A DNA stretch of 64,000 nucleotides from Parietaria judaica (lineage: Eukaryota > Streptophyta > Magnoliopsida > Rosales > Urticaceae). The notes beneath the pieces are model-generated. The model was not told the DNA's origin and ran no database searches. It was given only the letters and a program-made list of their open reading frames with translations. The position numbers and the translations under genes are program-made. How positions within the stretch are numbered: the stretch's first letter is position 1; each line of letters begins with the position of its first letter. Below, in pieces: positions 10,630 through 24,624 of the stretch. The stretch is from positions 16,630,606-16,694,605 of the forward strand of contig OX940865.1 of assembly GCA_954871525.1 (NCBI GenBank), given 5' to 3'.

Positions 10630-13600
10630 TTACCTCCTCTGGAAATTGAGGTACTTAATGCCGTAGGCGAAGACGAAGAAGAAGAGGAGAACCCATGCGA
10701 CGTGAACGACAGCGACGACAGGAAGAAAGTCGTATTCGAAGCCAAAACTCTGCTTGAGGAATGTCTTGATTGGAATGGTGATGCCATATTCAGGAACTTG
10801 AAGATCAGAGTTTTTGTCTCCCACTTGGGAAGTGACCAAACCATAAATGGACCACGCCATTGGAGATCCCCAATAGTACCACCTCCACCAGATTGGGATT
10901 TGCTGCAAATTATTTTACAACAAATATATTAGAGTCTTAATTAATTTTCTACTAGAAGTTGTGCAGTGTGTTTCTCTATGAAGTAATCGGCGCCGGATTT
11001 GAGCTTGCTGCAAATTAATATTTGTAAAAATGACCGAAAATACGCAAGATTTTAGATCATTCAAACATGAATCGTTTAGAGCTTTGAGATGTACAAGCAT
11101 AAATAAATTTTGTGTGTTTTTGACGTATAATATAAAATATTACTATAGTAGTATTATTTTTTTGGGACCTAGACGTACGCCTCGGGTTTTTGAATTTTTT
11201 TTATTTATATAAAATATTTCAGGGTTGTATTTCATGGTAAAGTAATTCTAAAATGCTCAACAAACTTCAGCTAGCTTTAACTTGAATTTTTAAATATCGT
11301 ACTTGGAGGAATTAAAAAATCGTAGAGGTAAAAATTAAGTATAATTAAAGGCAGAAGTTTAATAAATATGAACATTTCTATGGGTAATAAATAAAATAAT
11401 ATGAAAATTTGTATAAAAATTAAACTTCGCGCGAAAAATTGCCGTAGCAACGGTTGTGCTTCCGCCACTATATATATAATTGTTAGTCTAAATCAAAAAT
11501 TTGAAAATGAAGGTGAAATGTATACTTACCGTTCTAGGGACGAAAAAGCCGGTGAACAAGTTCCAAAAGTTGAGGAAGAAGGACATAACAATGGCGGCGA
11601 TTTCAGGGCCCGGAGTCAAAGCAACGATCATCATTCCACACAAGGTGAAGTAGGAGAAGAACATGCTCACGAAGTAGAAGAACCAAAAGAATTTGCTCAC
11701 TTGCCATTCGAATCCGAACGTCAAGAACAAGATGACCGTGAAAACAAACGATTGGACCAGTGTGTAAATCGACTCTACGGCCACCTGTGAAAAAAATAAA
11801 GAAAAGTATAATTTTAATTTTCCTTTTAAAATGCAGTTTCTTGTAGTGATCCCCATGGGGAAATTTTTTCATTTCGGAATTTTTTTGGGTGATTTAAGTT
11901 TGACTTTCAAACTCCGTATTCGAGAATACTAATTCATATACTCAATCATTTGAACGGGCTTATTGGCAATTAGATCAAAGAATTTACCTGCGCAAACGCA
12001 TAAGGCAGCTGCGAATACATCCCGGCGGCTCTCTCCCGGTAGAACACTGTCCTCTCAATATGAACAACTTCTTGAACCACGTTGGCGTTGTAGCCACCGA
12101 GAAACACCACCGCCACGAACATGCCTCCGACAAGATTCAACAAATCTCGTTCGGAGAATCTGTTGAAACGACACGATATAGTTGACAATTTTGCATACTC
12201 AACCGTTGAAGATTGATCACAAAAGCATAAAGGAATTTCAGCTTACGTTTTTTGGCCTTTGTCCCAAAAGACGGCTCCTATTAGACCTGCAATGAGTACG
12301 GTGATCAAGAGCCGGACCGCGTTGTACTGAGGGTTTCGCCAGTATGACCAGTATTGCTTCCAGAAGCAAGCTCTGCACTGCTGCAAAAATGGTTGCGAGT
12401 ACTTCGTCGGAAAGTATAGGTCCTCTGAGCCTGGTGACGGGGAGCTAAGCTCCGTGATGAGCTCTTGGTTCCTCCTGAAATGCCAGGCACATATGAGCAT
12501 GAGGAAACGCTATACTATATAGATCTTTTTCTATTTTATTTTATTTTTTGAATGTAACAAAAACTTGAATCTTGTATATATCTCATCGATACAAGTTCAA
12601 ATGGTCAACCACCACAGTAAGACCTAATTGACTCTAAACGCAATACTTCATCAAGCATGGATCGGAGTGAGACGTAAACTCACTGATAAAGCGACGAATT
12701 TGCATAGATTTCCGCAAAGTTGACTTTGAGTTGATCCTCAACCGAAGAAGTGGTGATGTCAAGCATCCATGTTGCCGGATTAGTGCCGGATTTGATCTTG
12801 GGGATCCCTGGGATTTCCTGTACCAATTCATTAGTGTGGTTAGTACAATTCTTGCCATAGTTTAATTATGCATTATATTAGTAATTATTTAGAGCAGTTC
12901 TTACTTCGTAGAACTGTATGAGCTTCTGGGAATGTCGGCCAAGCTCTCCGGCGTAGATGACGTGCCCGCCAACTTTCATTAGGAGTAGCTACAAGATGCA
13001 GTGTCATTGAATTATGAGATCAAGACCTTTAAAGGCTTAGGAAATGTGTGAAAAGATGTCATGAAAAAGTAGCTCGTGATCTTATAAATCTGTCCGTAAA
13101 TTCCAACTCAACGACTCTCACCTCATCGAAAGACTCGAAGATGTCGATACTGGGCTGGTGAATCGTGCAAACAACGGTTCTTCCTGTGTCAACGGTGTTT
13201 CTCACTGTTCGCATGACAATCGCAGCTGCTCTGGCGTCGAGGCCCGACGTTGGTTCATCCATAAAGATTATCGACGGATTTGCCACCAACTCCACCGCAA
13301 TAGTTAGTCTCTTTCGTTGCTCCGTCGAAAGACCGCTCATGCCAGGTAAGCCGACTATAGCGTCCCGAATCGGATTCAGCTCCACTAGTTCCATGATTTC
13401 TTCCACAAACATCTGTAAACGAAGCATTTAGGTAGAACGAAATCACACATATAAGTAAGTGGAGGAAATTAAGATTTTATTTCATCATTTTTTTTAAATT
13501 TAAAAAACTTTTTATTTCCTTACAAAATCCAAAAGGAAAGCTGAAAAAGGGTGTATACCTTTCTGGTTTTTGGATTGATGTCCGGAGAAAGACGGAGCCA

Positions 13601-13938
13601 AGCAGAATACAGAAGGGATTCGAAGACGGTAACATTTGGCGAATGTATGTCGTTTTGCTCACAGTAACCGCTAATCCGAGCGAACGTTTCTTGGTTCTTA
13701 GGGTAACCTGAGACGCTTACAGTTCCTTCAATGTAACCACCAGTTTTTCTTCCCGCCAAAACGTCCATGAGGGTTGTCTTTCCAGCCCCGCTGACGCCAA
13801 CTATTGCTGTCAGAATCCCGGGCCTGAAGGCTCCGCTAACATCATGTAGTAGCTGAAGACGATCCATTTCAACTCCTAGCTGGCTCTTCAATTCCTGGAA
13901 TTCGTCACACACCACATATATATTTTCTCAGTACTAGG

Positions 13939-13988
<50 letters not shown>

Positions 13989-16900
13989 CCAAAGTATATT
14001 TTACTCACAGGAGGCATATCAACGGAGTAGTTGACATGGTTGAAGGCAAGTGATAAGGGTTGGAAAGGTAAAACCATTCCTTTTCTTGGTGTAACAACCT
14101 TTGGAGAACCATTTGTTGCATTACTGAGTCCTGTTTAGAAGCAAAAAAAAAAGGTAAATATTACAATCTCATTGTTATTATTCATCTATGTTCTATATAT
14201 GCAAAATGTTATTTTAATATAATTGTTACCTTCATAAATAGTTTAGTCAAGTTGGAAATTTATTAAGAAACTTTAAATGTATTCAATAGTTAATCAATTT
14301 ACATACTAAATAATAATTCGATAATATAATAAAAATATCTCAACCCGCAGTATTATTCTATTGAGCTTAATAGCTTATCATGCTCTGATGTCAAATTCTC
14401 TGGAAATTTTGCCAAATACTAGGTCACATAATGTAATAGTTATCGTTGAGAAACTATTTCACTATTTCAGCAAAACAATAAGTTAACAACAAGAATATTA
14501 GAGCCTCGATATATATAGTAGAACCTCGTTATATTAATAACCTTGATTAAATAATAATTTTATCCGGTCTTGACTCGGGCCTAACTAGCTAAATTAATAA
14601 TTCACTAAAATTAGAAGATAACAGTATTTTTAAAAGTATATAGGTCCCAACTAATATATATATATTAATAATTCAATATAAAAATAATAATAGTACATAA
14701 TTAAGTAAAATCATTATAAATAATATATAACACTACATAATTAGTTATGAAATCACTTTAAAGTAATAAAAAAAATACACTAAACAACTAATAATGTAGT
14801 ACGCTGTTAAAATATGATAACGAAGTTACTTGCGCATACTTGAACTTGATGTCTCATTCAACTTCATCACTGCGCTTTCACATAACATTAAGAAGGTTCG
14901 GCATTGTATTTCGTGATGTAACAAAAAATTGATCAAAGTAATTATCGGTACAATTGCATCGTTGCGTGAAACAAACTCTAATTCGGTAATGAAGCTATAT
15001 ATATATATATATATATATATATGAAGCTAACCTTTGGAGGATGGCCTTGTAATCATTTCCACTTGTTCCTTTTCATCTTCTGAAACAACTGATCTCGAGT
15101 CCTTCATAGCTACATCAATTTAAGTGACATAAAAAAGCTTTTGTTAGCTTCAAAAACCAACAATATAAAGAAAAATCAAAGCTTTATATATTAAAAGGAA
15201 AGGAAGAACAAAGAGATAACATACGGTTCAAGTAAGTCAATGCCAAGGCAAACAAGACGTTGAAGAGAAATGAGAAAGCAAAGAGAGCTCCGATGCAAAT
15301 CCAGAACCAAGACTCATTCGTCACAACGCCTATTGATCCCAGAATAAGTTTTCCAACAGTTGATTGCATCCCAGGAATCGGCTGTATCGGCAAAACCATA
15401 GATGTAAGCGATCGGTCAAACTTGAAATCAAAATTATCAAAGCAAAAGACTTAAAGTGATTCGCTCTTAGTATGAGAGGTACATTCACTTGTTGGCGATG
15501 GAGCTACTTTACTATGATCCACAATCTCTAATCTTATCCTACTTATTCTAGGGAGAGAAGTGATGCACAAGGAATATATAGCAAAAGCGATGACTGCCGA
15601 AAAATACGCGCAGAAATCCTAAAATGCTATTCGCTAAATAAGCCTTCAATTACAACTATATTGATTGTTCTGTGGAGAGTCGTCCTAGAGGCTTCGCAGA
15701 TTATGCTCCACAATTCAACAATATATATTCGAACAAAATCAAATTTATGTCACAATGGCTTATTTTCTTACCGAGCTCCACCTTTTGTCCAGAAATTCAT
15801 TCATGGTTAGCGCATTCATCCCATAAGTCATCGGGGAAACGTAGTAGCCCCATGACAACCACGGCGGAAGATCATCTGCCGCACGACGAAAAATTACACT
15901 TATCAAAGCCGAAGGTATAAATTTTTATATATTTGTAAAGTTATATGTAAATAAAATGTTCGACCACTGGAGTTAGTTTAGCTCAAAGAGAGTTTCAAAG
16001 TAATGAAAAAAAAAAAAGGAAAGAAAGAGGGAATAATATAGAGAAAGAAACTAACCTTTGGTAACAACAAATCCTCCTAGCAACAAGAGCATCAGAAAGG
16101 TACAAATTGCAAGCATGTTCGAGATGATTATGCTCCTTCCAATTGCGCCGATGAAGCGAAACAACGACAGGCCCATCTGATGAACGGCGAAGAAGGCCAA
16201 ATACTGCTTGAAGAATCTAAAAGGAGACGAAATGCATGTGTTAGTTTTCTCAAAAGAGAGCGAAAAATGTGTAAATGTAAGAATCGCAAATGTTTGAGCT
16301 TGAACGACATTAGGCTTTGATACTAAAGTTGTGTTTGTTTGCACTTCACTTATTCATGGGCCCGATTTGAGCTCACATTAAGTACGCATTTTATTAATTG
16401 CAAATCCAAATTATTTCTAGAATTTATGTTTACAAATGTTATCTTCACTAGTCATTTGATTCATCTCGTGATAATTTTCCATGTACGTATATATTGTATG
16501 AGCCGACCGGAGGTTTAAAAGAAATATGACGGCTTGAAGACACATCTACGTAATTACCTTGAAGCGGCAGAAGCGAATCCGACAGTGTAGTACGTAAGAA
16601 CGATCCAAATTGCCGACTCCACAAAAGATACAGGAACTCTCAAGACCCAAATGGGCAAGGCAAAAGCCCATGCTGGGTAAAACAAGAAATCCCGCTGCTT
16701 GTAGAACATGGGAAGCCTCAAAACCGTTAAAGCCATCTCGATCAAACCGTTAAACATTATGTTGATAAGACCAAAATAGAGCGCTCCGATGAATTTCTGA
16801 CCGTCCGGTAAAGTCCCGACAGGCATTTCTGTCCTAAAGAACACCGACAATGTCACCGACGCCATTACGACGATCTGAACCATCTTGAATATATACACCA

Positions 16901-19900
16901 CCGAGTTACGCTTCATTAGAAGCCATTCCCTCGAAAAGCACGCCTTGAACAAATCCTTGGATGAAATCCCGTACTTGTCCTTGACCAAAGCTGCTTTCGG
17001 GGCTTTTGACCTTTCGTACGGAAATTCGAGCTCACTCTCCAACCCTAATCCGACGTGGAATGCTTTGAAAGCACGTACAAATTCTACTGTAGAAACATAC
17101 GTGTAGGGTTTGTCGTGTTTTGACCAGTACTGCCGTTGGTCTTTCTTCGACGTGACTTCTTGGAGAAAGTCGGCTACGCCTTTCCGGTCTGGGCATGTGA
17201 ATCCCACGTGCTCGAAGAACTCCAGCACATGCTCGCGTGGCCCTTGGTAGATGATTTGGCCTTCGGAGAGGAGAATAATATCGTCGAAGAGGTCGTATGT
17301 CTCCGGTGCCGGCTGGAGGAGAGAGACCACCATTGTTGCGTCGGAGATGTGAACCATTTGCCTCATGAAGTTGCAGATTCGGTATGTCGTTGAGCTGTCT
17401 AACCCCGTCGAGATTTCGTCCATGAACAAAACTTTGGTGGGTCCTACTAACATCTCCCCTGTAAAAGTTCATGTTTGTTTTAGAATGTAAGATGAAAGAT
17501 AGAATGAATATTGTGAAGAAGATATAACTCAACTAGCGGTATATTTTCCTCGTTTTGAAAGCATTTAATTATTTTATTTTTCAGATTCATATAAAAACAT
17601 ATTTATAAAAAACGTGTTAGAGATTAAAGGACGAGTTTGAAGTATGTTACTAAATTCGCAGACATGTAATAACAAGCAAAAATGTGTATATTTTTTTAGG
17701 AAATAAATTAAAAAAGCAAATGAACTTGCAATATATAACTCTATTAAAAAAATTAGCTTTCAGGCCGTACATTGAAAAATGTTGAGGTAATTAGTTATTT
17801 TTCATATGTATAATAAGAAAATAGTCTTGACTATGTATAAAGAGGACGTGCTTGTGGAATAATACTACATTTACAAAAAATTAATAATATTTTTAAACAG
17901 GATTTTTTTTTTTATAAATAAATATGGATAGAGGGGACTAGTATAATTGTTAATTTGTTATTAAAATAAAACTTAAATGACAACTAATCATTGATTATCG
18001 AATATTTTTGACATGTTAAGGGAGTGAGTCTCATTGACTTTAAAGCGAGACCTATTCTTTTGTTAAATGTTCCTACAAACATGAGAGACATCAAACTAAA
18101 TATATATTTAATCATCTTTTTTTATTGTTAGAACTTACCGACGGTCGTACGCTTTTTCTCACCACCGGAAATTCCCCGTCTCATCATGTCGCCAACGATA
18201 GTGTCCGCACAATTTTCCAAGCCAAGTATCTATTGCCAACATTAGCTAAATGATCAGAAACTTATCTTTCGTAATCTCTATTGAGAATTTTACTTATAGA
18301 CTTAGAAAAATTATATTGATTCAATTAATATACAACAAATGAAAAATTTGATTTAGTAAACTAGCCTTGAGAACATAATCTGTGAGTATGCTGGACTCGT
18401 GACCCGACATTGCGGTGGCCTTCATGAACGCGTCGATCTCGGGATCCGGTTTGATTCCGGCCTCTTTCTCTCTTCTTAAAACTTCTCTCAAAGTGCCGGC
18501 CCTCGACCCGACTCCGAAAACCCGACCCGAGAAATCGAATGTCTCTCGCACCGTCATCTCTCCAGAGTGAAGATCATGTTGGCCAACGTAGGCACACGTT
18601 CTTTGCGGAACAAATTCATCAAGTTCATGTCCACAGTATGTCACTTTCCCCGACACCTTGTCACAAAAATTCATCCCATCAATATGTTAGAAATAATATT
18701 GCCCTTTAATAGAGTCTAAAATTTGACCCGAACGAGTGGTGGAACCGGGAATTACACTTGGTGAGGGGTGTTAATTTTTTCAATATAAAAATTACACTTA
18801 GGCCATTAAATTTAAATTTTAGTAAAAATAAGGGGAGTGGGGGCGGTGTTATTAAACTTATATGAATTTATACATATGAAAAAGAATTGTTCTAGTCCCA
18901 CTCTGAATTTATATGAAATTACAAAATTGTACTAAAGTCCAATTCTGAATTATATACTAAAATTTTTTATATGAATTTTAAATTTTAGGTGGTTTTCATC
19001 CCCGGTTTGTAAGCCGGACATGTTTATGATCCCGGCCGCTATTACCAGCCCGATTTTAATATTTTTTCATATTTTCTTTAACTTTTCCTTTTGAAATTTG
19101 TTTTGACATAATACTATGTATTATTTGATGTTTTTAACTTTAAACCATGTTTAATATATGGTTTGAATGATTTTTTTTTAGTTTCTTAAGATTTTAAAAA
19201 TAAATGTAAATTATCGAGATATTTTAGAGAGCAATAGTTTGGTCCGGCTTTTCCCCGGTCCCATGTCATTAAAAAGAAAACTTGACTTTTCCAAAACATA
19301 ATCTTATTAAGAAAAAAGGGTTAATGATGGCAAAAATACCCAAAGTTTGGTCAAATAATCCCTCGGGTACCCAAAGTTTAAAAATGGTGGTAAAAATACC
19401 CAAAGTCATATTTGGGGAGTTGACCACTCCAATCTCGTAACACCGTTAATTTACATGTTAACTCTGACCACGTGGACAAACGTGGGTTGCCGATAGAACA
19501 ATTTTTTCCACGTTGATAAGCCCACATCAGCCTCGTTTACGAGAAAACAACGAATTAAACCCCTAAGTAATACTATTTAGTACAACTAATTGAACCTCTA
19601 ATGATTACACTTAACGAAACAGATTTTTCCACGTGGCCAGAGTTATTGGGTAAATTAATGGCGTTACAAGAATGAAGTGGTCAACTCCCCAAATGTGACT
19701 TTGGGTATTTTTGCCACCACTTTTAAACTTTGGGTACCCGAGGGGTTCTTTGACCAAACTTTGGGTATTTTTGCCGTAATTAACCCAAAGAAAAATGCAA
19801 AAACCCGATATTCGGTCCCAATTGCGGCCCTACATTAGTATAGAAGATAAATTAGACCAGTCAAAGACTTGAAAAGCAAGAAATGCACCTTAAGATCCTG

Positions 19901-21207
19901 ATCGAGCTTCCCTGCAAGTGCAAGCAAAAGGGTTGTTTTGCCGGCCCCTGGTGGCCCCAGAAGTAAAGTCATCCTGGATTAAATCACCAAAATTCAATCA
20001 TATCATTCACACAAATATATATATATACACACAAATGAAGATTTATAGTAGCAGACTTAAATAATATTTTCATTTTTACAGTGTAGTAAAATCAACATTT
20101 TGTCAGGCTCAAAATTCATTATATCTACTATCTTTTATTTACTTCTATAAGAAATATTTAATTTTTTTATTTTTATTTTAAAAAATAACATGTGTCCGAG
20201 ACTTAAAAAACACATCTAAATTTTATAATTGAAAAAATAAACGAAATTATAAAGAGAAGCACTGGACACTGAAGATTTCCCCCCGTGAGAAATAAAATAA
20301 ATTTATGCTACTAAAAAAAAAATCAAAATATGTAATTTTACGGCTATAATTCCTTGAAAAAATGAGTCAAATATGGCTTCTAATAAATACGTTAGGTGGG
20401 CAACCAGTACTGTTCATGATGAGCTTGAGATATATATGATTATATAGAAAAAGTCAACACTAATTACTGACATAATTTAAGACATCAATTTCATGAATAA
20501 CATCGAGAAAAGCTCGTCATTAATGTCAAACCATACCTTGTTGGTCTGACGATCCCGCTCACATTGTCCAGTATCTTGATCTTCCTCTTCTTCGACGACA
20601 TTATTCGATCCAAACCCAGAATACTCTGATATATATTCCAATGAAAAAACAATGAAATACAGCACATTATATATACATATATATATATATTGAGATTAAA
20701 TACCTCAAAGGTGTTTAAGGTGGCATTAAGTAGAGTGGGAAGAGCTCGGCTTCCAATATAAACATTTCCATCGACTGATAACCCTTCATATCTTACTTCA
20801 ATTTTCGGACTCTCAATTCCAACCCTGAAATCCAAATACACACATATATATATATATATATATGTATCATTATATATTATGTGGTGCATAGGTAAACACG
20901 TAGAACAATGTTATGCCTCTTGGATTTTATTAATAAAATTTGAGGTGAAAACATCGAGATCTCACCGGTCGGTTCTTTCTCTGATCCGGCGGAGAAAATC
21001 CTCGTTATCTTCGTCGACGTGCCTGAGGAGGCTGTCGAGGAGGTGCCGTTTCTGGAGGGCCCCGAGCTTGGCCACGTCGACCTGGCCGTTGACGAAGCTT
21101 CCGTTGTCGAGCGACTCCTTGAGCACGGCTTTCCTCATCCGGTCGAACGTCGGGAGCCTCTGGATCGCCACCCATTGCTGATCGTCCTCCGCCGACGGTT
21201 CCAACAT
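10630..21207 (-). CDS. PDR-A: full-size ABCG/PDR transporter, complete, 20 exons
   Basis: Exons, 5' to 3': 20966-21207, 20704-20824, 20537-20625, 19889-19973, 18366-18656, 18139-18229, 16558-17458, 16056-16216, 15772-15875, 15225-15381, 15032-15109, 14009-14130, 13559-13894, 13122-13412, 12905-12988, 12684-12817, 12247-12474, 11988-12159, 11530-11784, 10630-10902. They total 4215 nt, 1404 aa. The order is NBD1-TMD1-NBD2-TMD2, the reversed layout of PDR proteins. NBD1 has [19 protein letters not shown] and [15 protein letters not shown]2 has [29 protein letters not shown] and TIHQPS. PDRs are plasma-membrane ATP-driven exporters of terpenoids, phenolics, hormones and other defence compounds; the substrate cannot be told from sequence. 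The start at 21207 follows an in-frame TGA, so the N terminus is ~35 residues shorter than in PDR-C. Intron 5 needs a GC donor; intron 4 contains a MULE. Confidence 0.9.
13939..13984. repeat. (CA)n(TA)n microsatellite in PDR-A intron 12
   Basis: A run of CA dinucleotides passes directly into a run of TA dinucleotides, just upstream (in gene sense) of the NBD2 Walker A exon. Confidence 0.9.
19318..19786. mobile_element. 469-bp MULE-type element in PDR-A intron 4
   Basis: Long inverted ends: GGGTTAATGATGGCAAAAAT on the left, and GGGTTAATTACGGCAAAAAT on the minus strand at the right. The inversion continues inward for well over 100 bp, including the motifs GTTGACCACT and AGTGGTCAAC. The flanks are A-rich (AAGAAAAAA and AAAGAAAAA), so the target duplication is plausible but cannot be fixed. 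No coding capacity. Confidence 0.75.
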
Positions 21208-21288
21208 CTCCGCCGAGGATTCGGGACGCTCGGTTCAGATCAGTCAATTCTGCACTGATCAACTCCTGTCCAAGTTTATATGGGTGTG

Positions 21289-21296
21289 TTTATATA
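21289..21296 (-). promoter_or_regulatory. Candidate TATA box of PDR-A
   Basis: TATATAAA on the minus strand, about 82 bp upstream of the chosen ATG. The surrounding DNA is AT-rich, so this is only a candidate. Confidence 0.35.
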
Positions 21297-22589
21297 CACG
21301 TACGCGTCTTATATATATTGTCGTTGTCACAACCCAACAACAACTATATATATATATGGCTAGCTATAACATGGTCGTTAATAAGTTATAGTTTTGTAAC
21401 AGTCTCGACTGTAAGCTCTGAAAATCAACGTTACGTTTGATATATATGGATAGTAAGTATTATATGTGTGCGTGTTTATATATATATATATATATTTACA
21501 TATGTCTGCCTGTCATCTTGTTGTCTCCACAACTACATATAAATGTTTATGGATGTCACATATAGTTGTTCCATATTGTTTGCCGGCTATAAAATTCTTC
21601 TTCTTAGTATTACTTTAATCGTGGAATTTTTTATAAAAAATATTTACTGAAATTCATTTTTAAGGAAGTATATAATATATATGATATATAAGTATAAAAG
21701 AAATTCATGTATGAACTATGCTGTATTTCTATGTTTATGATTACATAAACGATATTTGCGGCATAAATAACATATCTTTTTACCAAGTGTTCCCGTGTAT
21801 TTAAATATATTTTTTTACCGGCAATAGTACCTAAAAAGAAAAAACAATATCAATCGAGAGATCTAATTTTGTTCATGTCGAGTTAACATTATGTCAAGGT
21901 AGAGACACGTGAAGTCTCAAATTTAATAGAAATGTTGGATAAATGAAATTCTCGCAATTTGATTGTAGACATACACATGTCCCTCTTATAACAAATCTTT
22001 ATGACATTGACGAAATTAGGACTCAATAATGTTTTGTGGCCTTTTGGTACCATTGCCGCTAGAAAAAAGAGATTGATCGAATATGTCTATACACTTAAAT
22101 AAAAGATTGAGTATTTATAATGCAAATATCTTATTATTTAATAATAATCATAAGTGATTGATTAAATGTTGGATTTAGTCTCTCAAAAAAAAAAAATGTT
22201 GGATTTAGTATGATTAAGTCAGAGCAGCTTTTTAAGGAGAGGTTAACGTGTCATACTTAATGCCAGCTTGTAGTAATGCCAGCACTTTTGTTTATATTAT
22301 AATATACCACGTTTGCACCACAAACAACCATGTATATATAGATATTATAAAAATGAGAGTAACACTATATTAATAATGTATTTTCTATAGGATTTATCAA
22401 TATATTAATATTTAACCATTGGATCAAAAGTTTAGTTTTGACAAACCATGTATTTTAAATGCTACCATTTTTGTCATTTTCTAATAATTCACCTTGATCA
22501 GATCACATACATCTCAAGTTAAGATTATGTCTTAACTTGTGAATTGATCATTCACCAATATTCATTTTACCTGTTTTCCTTAATACGTT

Positions 22590-22620
<31 letters not shown>

Positions 22621-22821
22621 TACAATTTTATTAAAATAATAATTTTAATTAAATAATATTTTATATGATATCAATTCTAGTTAATATTATAAAATTATCA
22701 AATGATAAATAATAATTAGTAAATTTTGTGGTCTAATAATATTCATTCGTTTTTCTAGAAGTATTAATAGTCAAAAGTCACAGAATAGTGCCGATGTCCA
22801 ATATGTTTATGTAGGGACGGA

Positions 22822-23027
22822 ATTTAGAATTTAGAATATAAGGGGGCAAAATCATCTAAAGAAAATACATGTATTAATCATTTATAGGGGAGCCAGTTAC
22901 TATAAATTAGTCTTAGTTTAAAGTTTTTTTTTTCTCCTTATCACGTAATATTGTATTTATTAAAATTCAAAATCAAAATCAATAGGGGCCATGTCCCCTA
23001 TCACATGTACTTAGTTCCGTCTATGTC
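22822..23027. mobile_element. Short MITE-like inverted-repeat element
   Basis: The left end AGGGACGGAATTTAG has an inverted partner at the right end (CTTAGTTCCGTCTATG). The interior is AT-rich and without an open frame. Boundaries and family are approximate; the TAGGG-type end suggests hAT. Confidence 0.4.
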
Positions 23028-23979
23028 TCGTTAATGTTTGTTATATGATTATACATGCATGTTTATGATTAAACTCTAAATAATATCTAGTAGTATTTGT
23101 TTTATTAAACTAGGGAAATTACGTATGTCTCTATTTTGACATTACGTCAACTCGACAAGGATGAAATTATACAACAATATCGTTTTATAATCTAAAAACT
23201 ACTACCGGTATTTTTTAAAAATATGATAACACATTAGTCGTAAGATTTGATACTCATACTGTATATATATATTTATATATATATCTATATACACTTATGG
23301 ACACACGCAAAAGAATTAAGAGAATTGACGGTGGTATCATGTTGTCTTTAATTTGGTCATGATACGTACCGTCTTTGATTTGTTCTTGCTTAAAATCAAT
23401 AGTGATACTAATAAATACCATTTTTCAAAGGATTAGGTATTTATGGCCATTTGTTTTTCATTAGTCTCGGCATTGATCAAGCAAGTTCATTAAATGGGGT
23501 ATGAGCTATTGACTGTTAGTCCCAAACTCCCAATTATATAGATTTTTCAATTTTATTTTTGCTTTAATTTTATTTTTGCATTAATTGAATTACTAAGTAC
23601 CAACCAACTACCAAGTCAGTCATCATCATGATTGAACCTTATAATGTCTACGGATTTGTAACGAGCTGTACAGTTAAGATTTAAGTTTTCTGAACAAATT
23701 CAGCGTTGAAATATGCGTAATTCGAGGTATACCCCTGAGCTTTTGCACGTGGTCATTTTGACCCTAAACTTTAATATTTGGATGCAATGCCTTATAAACT
23801 TTGAAAAAGTCAACCCTTGAGGTTCATAGCTCAATGGCGAATTTTGAGAATCTACCTTTTAGGCGTTTAAGTACAATTTTCCATATATACATAAAAACTT
23901 TGTAATATGACCTTGCACGTTAAAAGTGTCAAAAATTGTTAACTCGTGTCGTGTGTAGTATACGACTTATTTGAGAGTA

Positions 23980-24624
23980 CAGTAAAACCTCTATAAATTA
24001 ATACTCGTTAAATTAATAATCTCTCTAAGATAATAATTTTGCTCGGTCTCAACTTGGGCTAGTGTAAAAAATGATCTATCTCGATAAGATAATAAGATAA
24101 TACTTTTTTGAGAGCTCTATATAAAACTATGGTCCCAATAATATCATAAATTAATAATACTTGAAAATTACATAAATATCTAAGCTGATTTAGAGAAATA
24201 CACTTCTAATATTGCTTGTTTTGTCTTAAAACTTAAATCTTGGTGGAGTGCATCTCTAATTTTTATGATCCCATCAAAAGTTAAGGAGTCGTGTCTTGAA
24301 CTCCACCAAAAAGTTTTCAAGAGTCCTAGATGCAATGGGTGCGTCTTTACGCGAAATTGGTTCCAACGCCACTGTATCGTCTTCAATTCCATCGTCATAA
24401 AGGATATACAATGAATTGTATTCAATCATTAACAAAGATGTTCATTGTTCCTTAATGATTGAATATAATTCATTGAATTCATCTAATTAAATTTAAATTT
24501 TAGAATTATGAAAAAAATACCTCTATAAAAATTAATAAAATATTAATTTATCGATAAATTAATATCTCTCTAAATTAATAAAATTTCACGGTTTCAACTA
24601 TATTAATATATAGAGGTTTTAGTG
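23980..24624. mobile_element. Emigrant-like (pogo/Tc1-mariner) element
   Basis: The left end CAGTAAAACCTCTATAAATT matches the terminal repeat I remember for Emigrant/Lemi elements. The right end, read on the minus strand, is CACTAAAACCTCTATATATT. A TA dinucleotide flanks both ends (23978-23979 and 24625-24626). Inside is a minus-strand frame of 81 codons (24180-24425), possibly decayed transposase, which I cannot confirm. Confidence 0.7.

Larger units (their letters stand above)
21208..23979. other. PDR-A upstream region, AT-rich
   Basis: Contains many (TA)n runs and one MITE-like inverted-repeat element (22822-23027). No gene was found on either strand. Confidence 0.45.

Noticed and set aside
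24180..24425. 81-codon minus-strand frame as an independent gene
   Set aside because: It lies wholly inside the Emigrant-like element and has no recognisable domain; treated as element interior.
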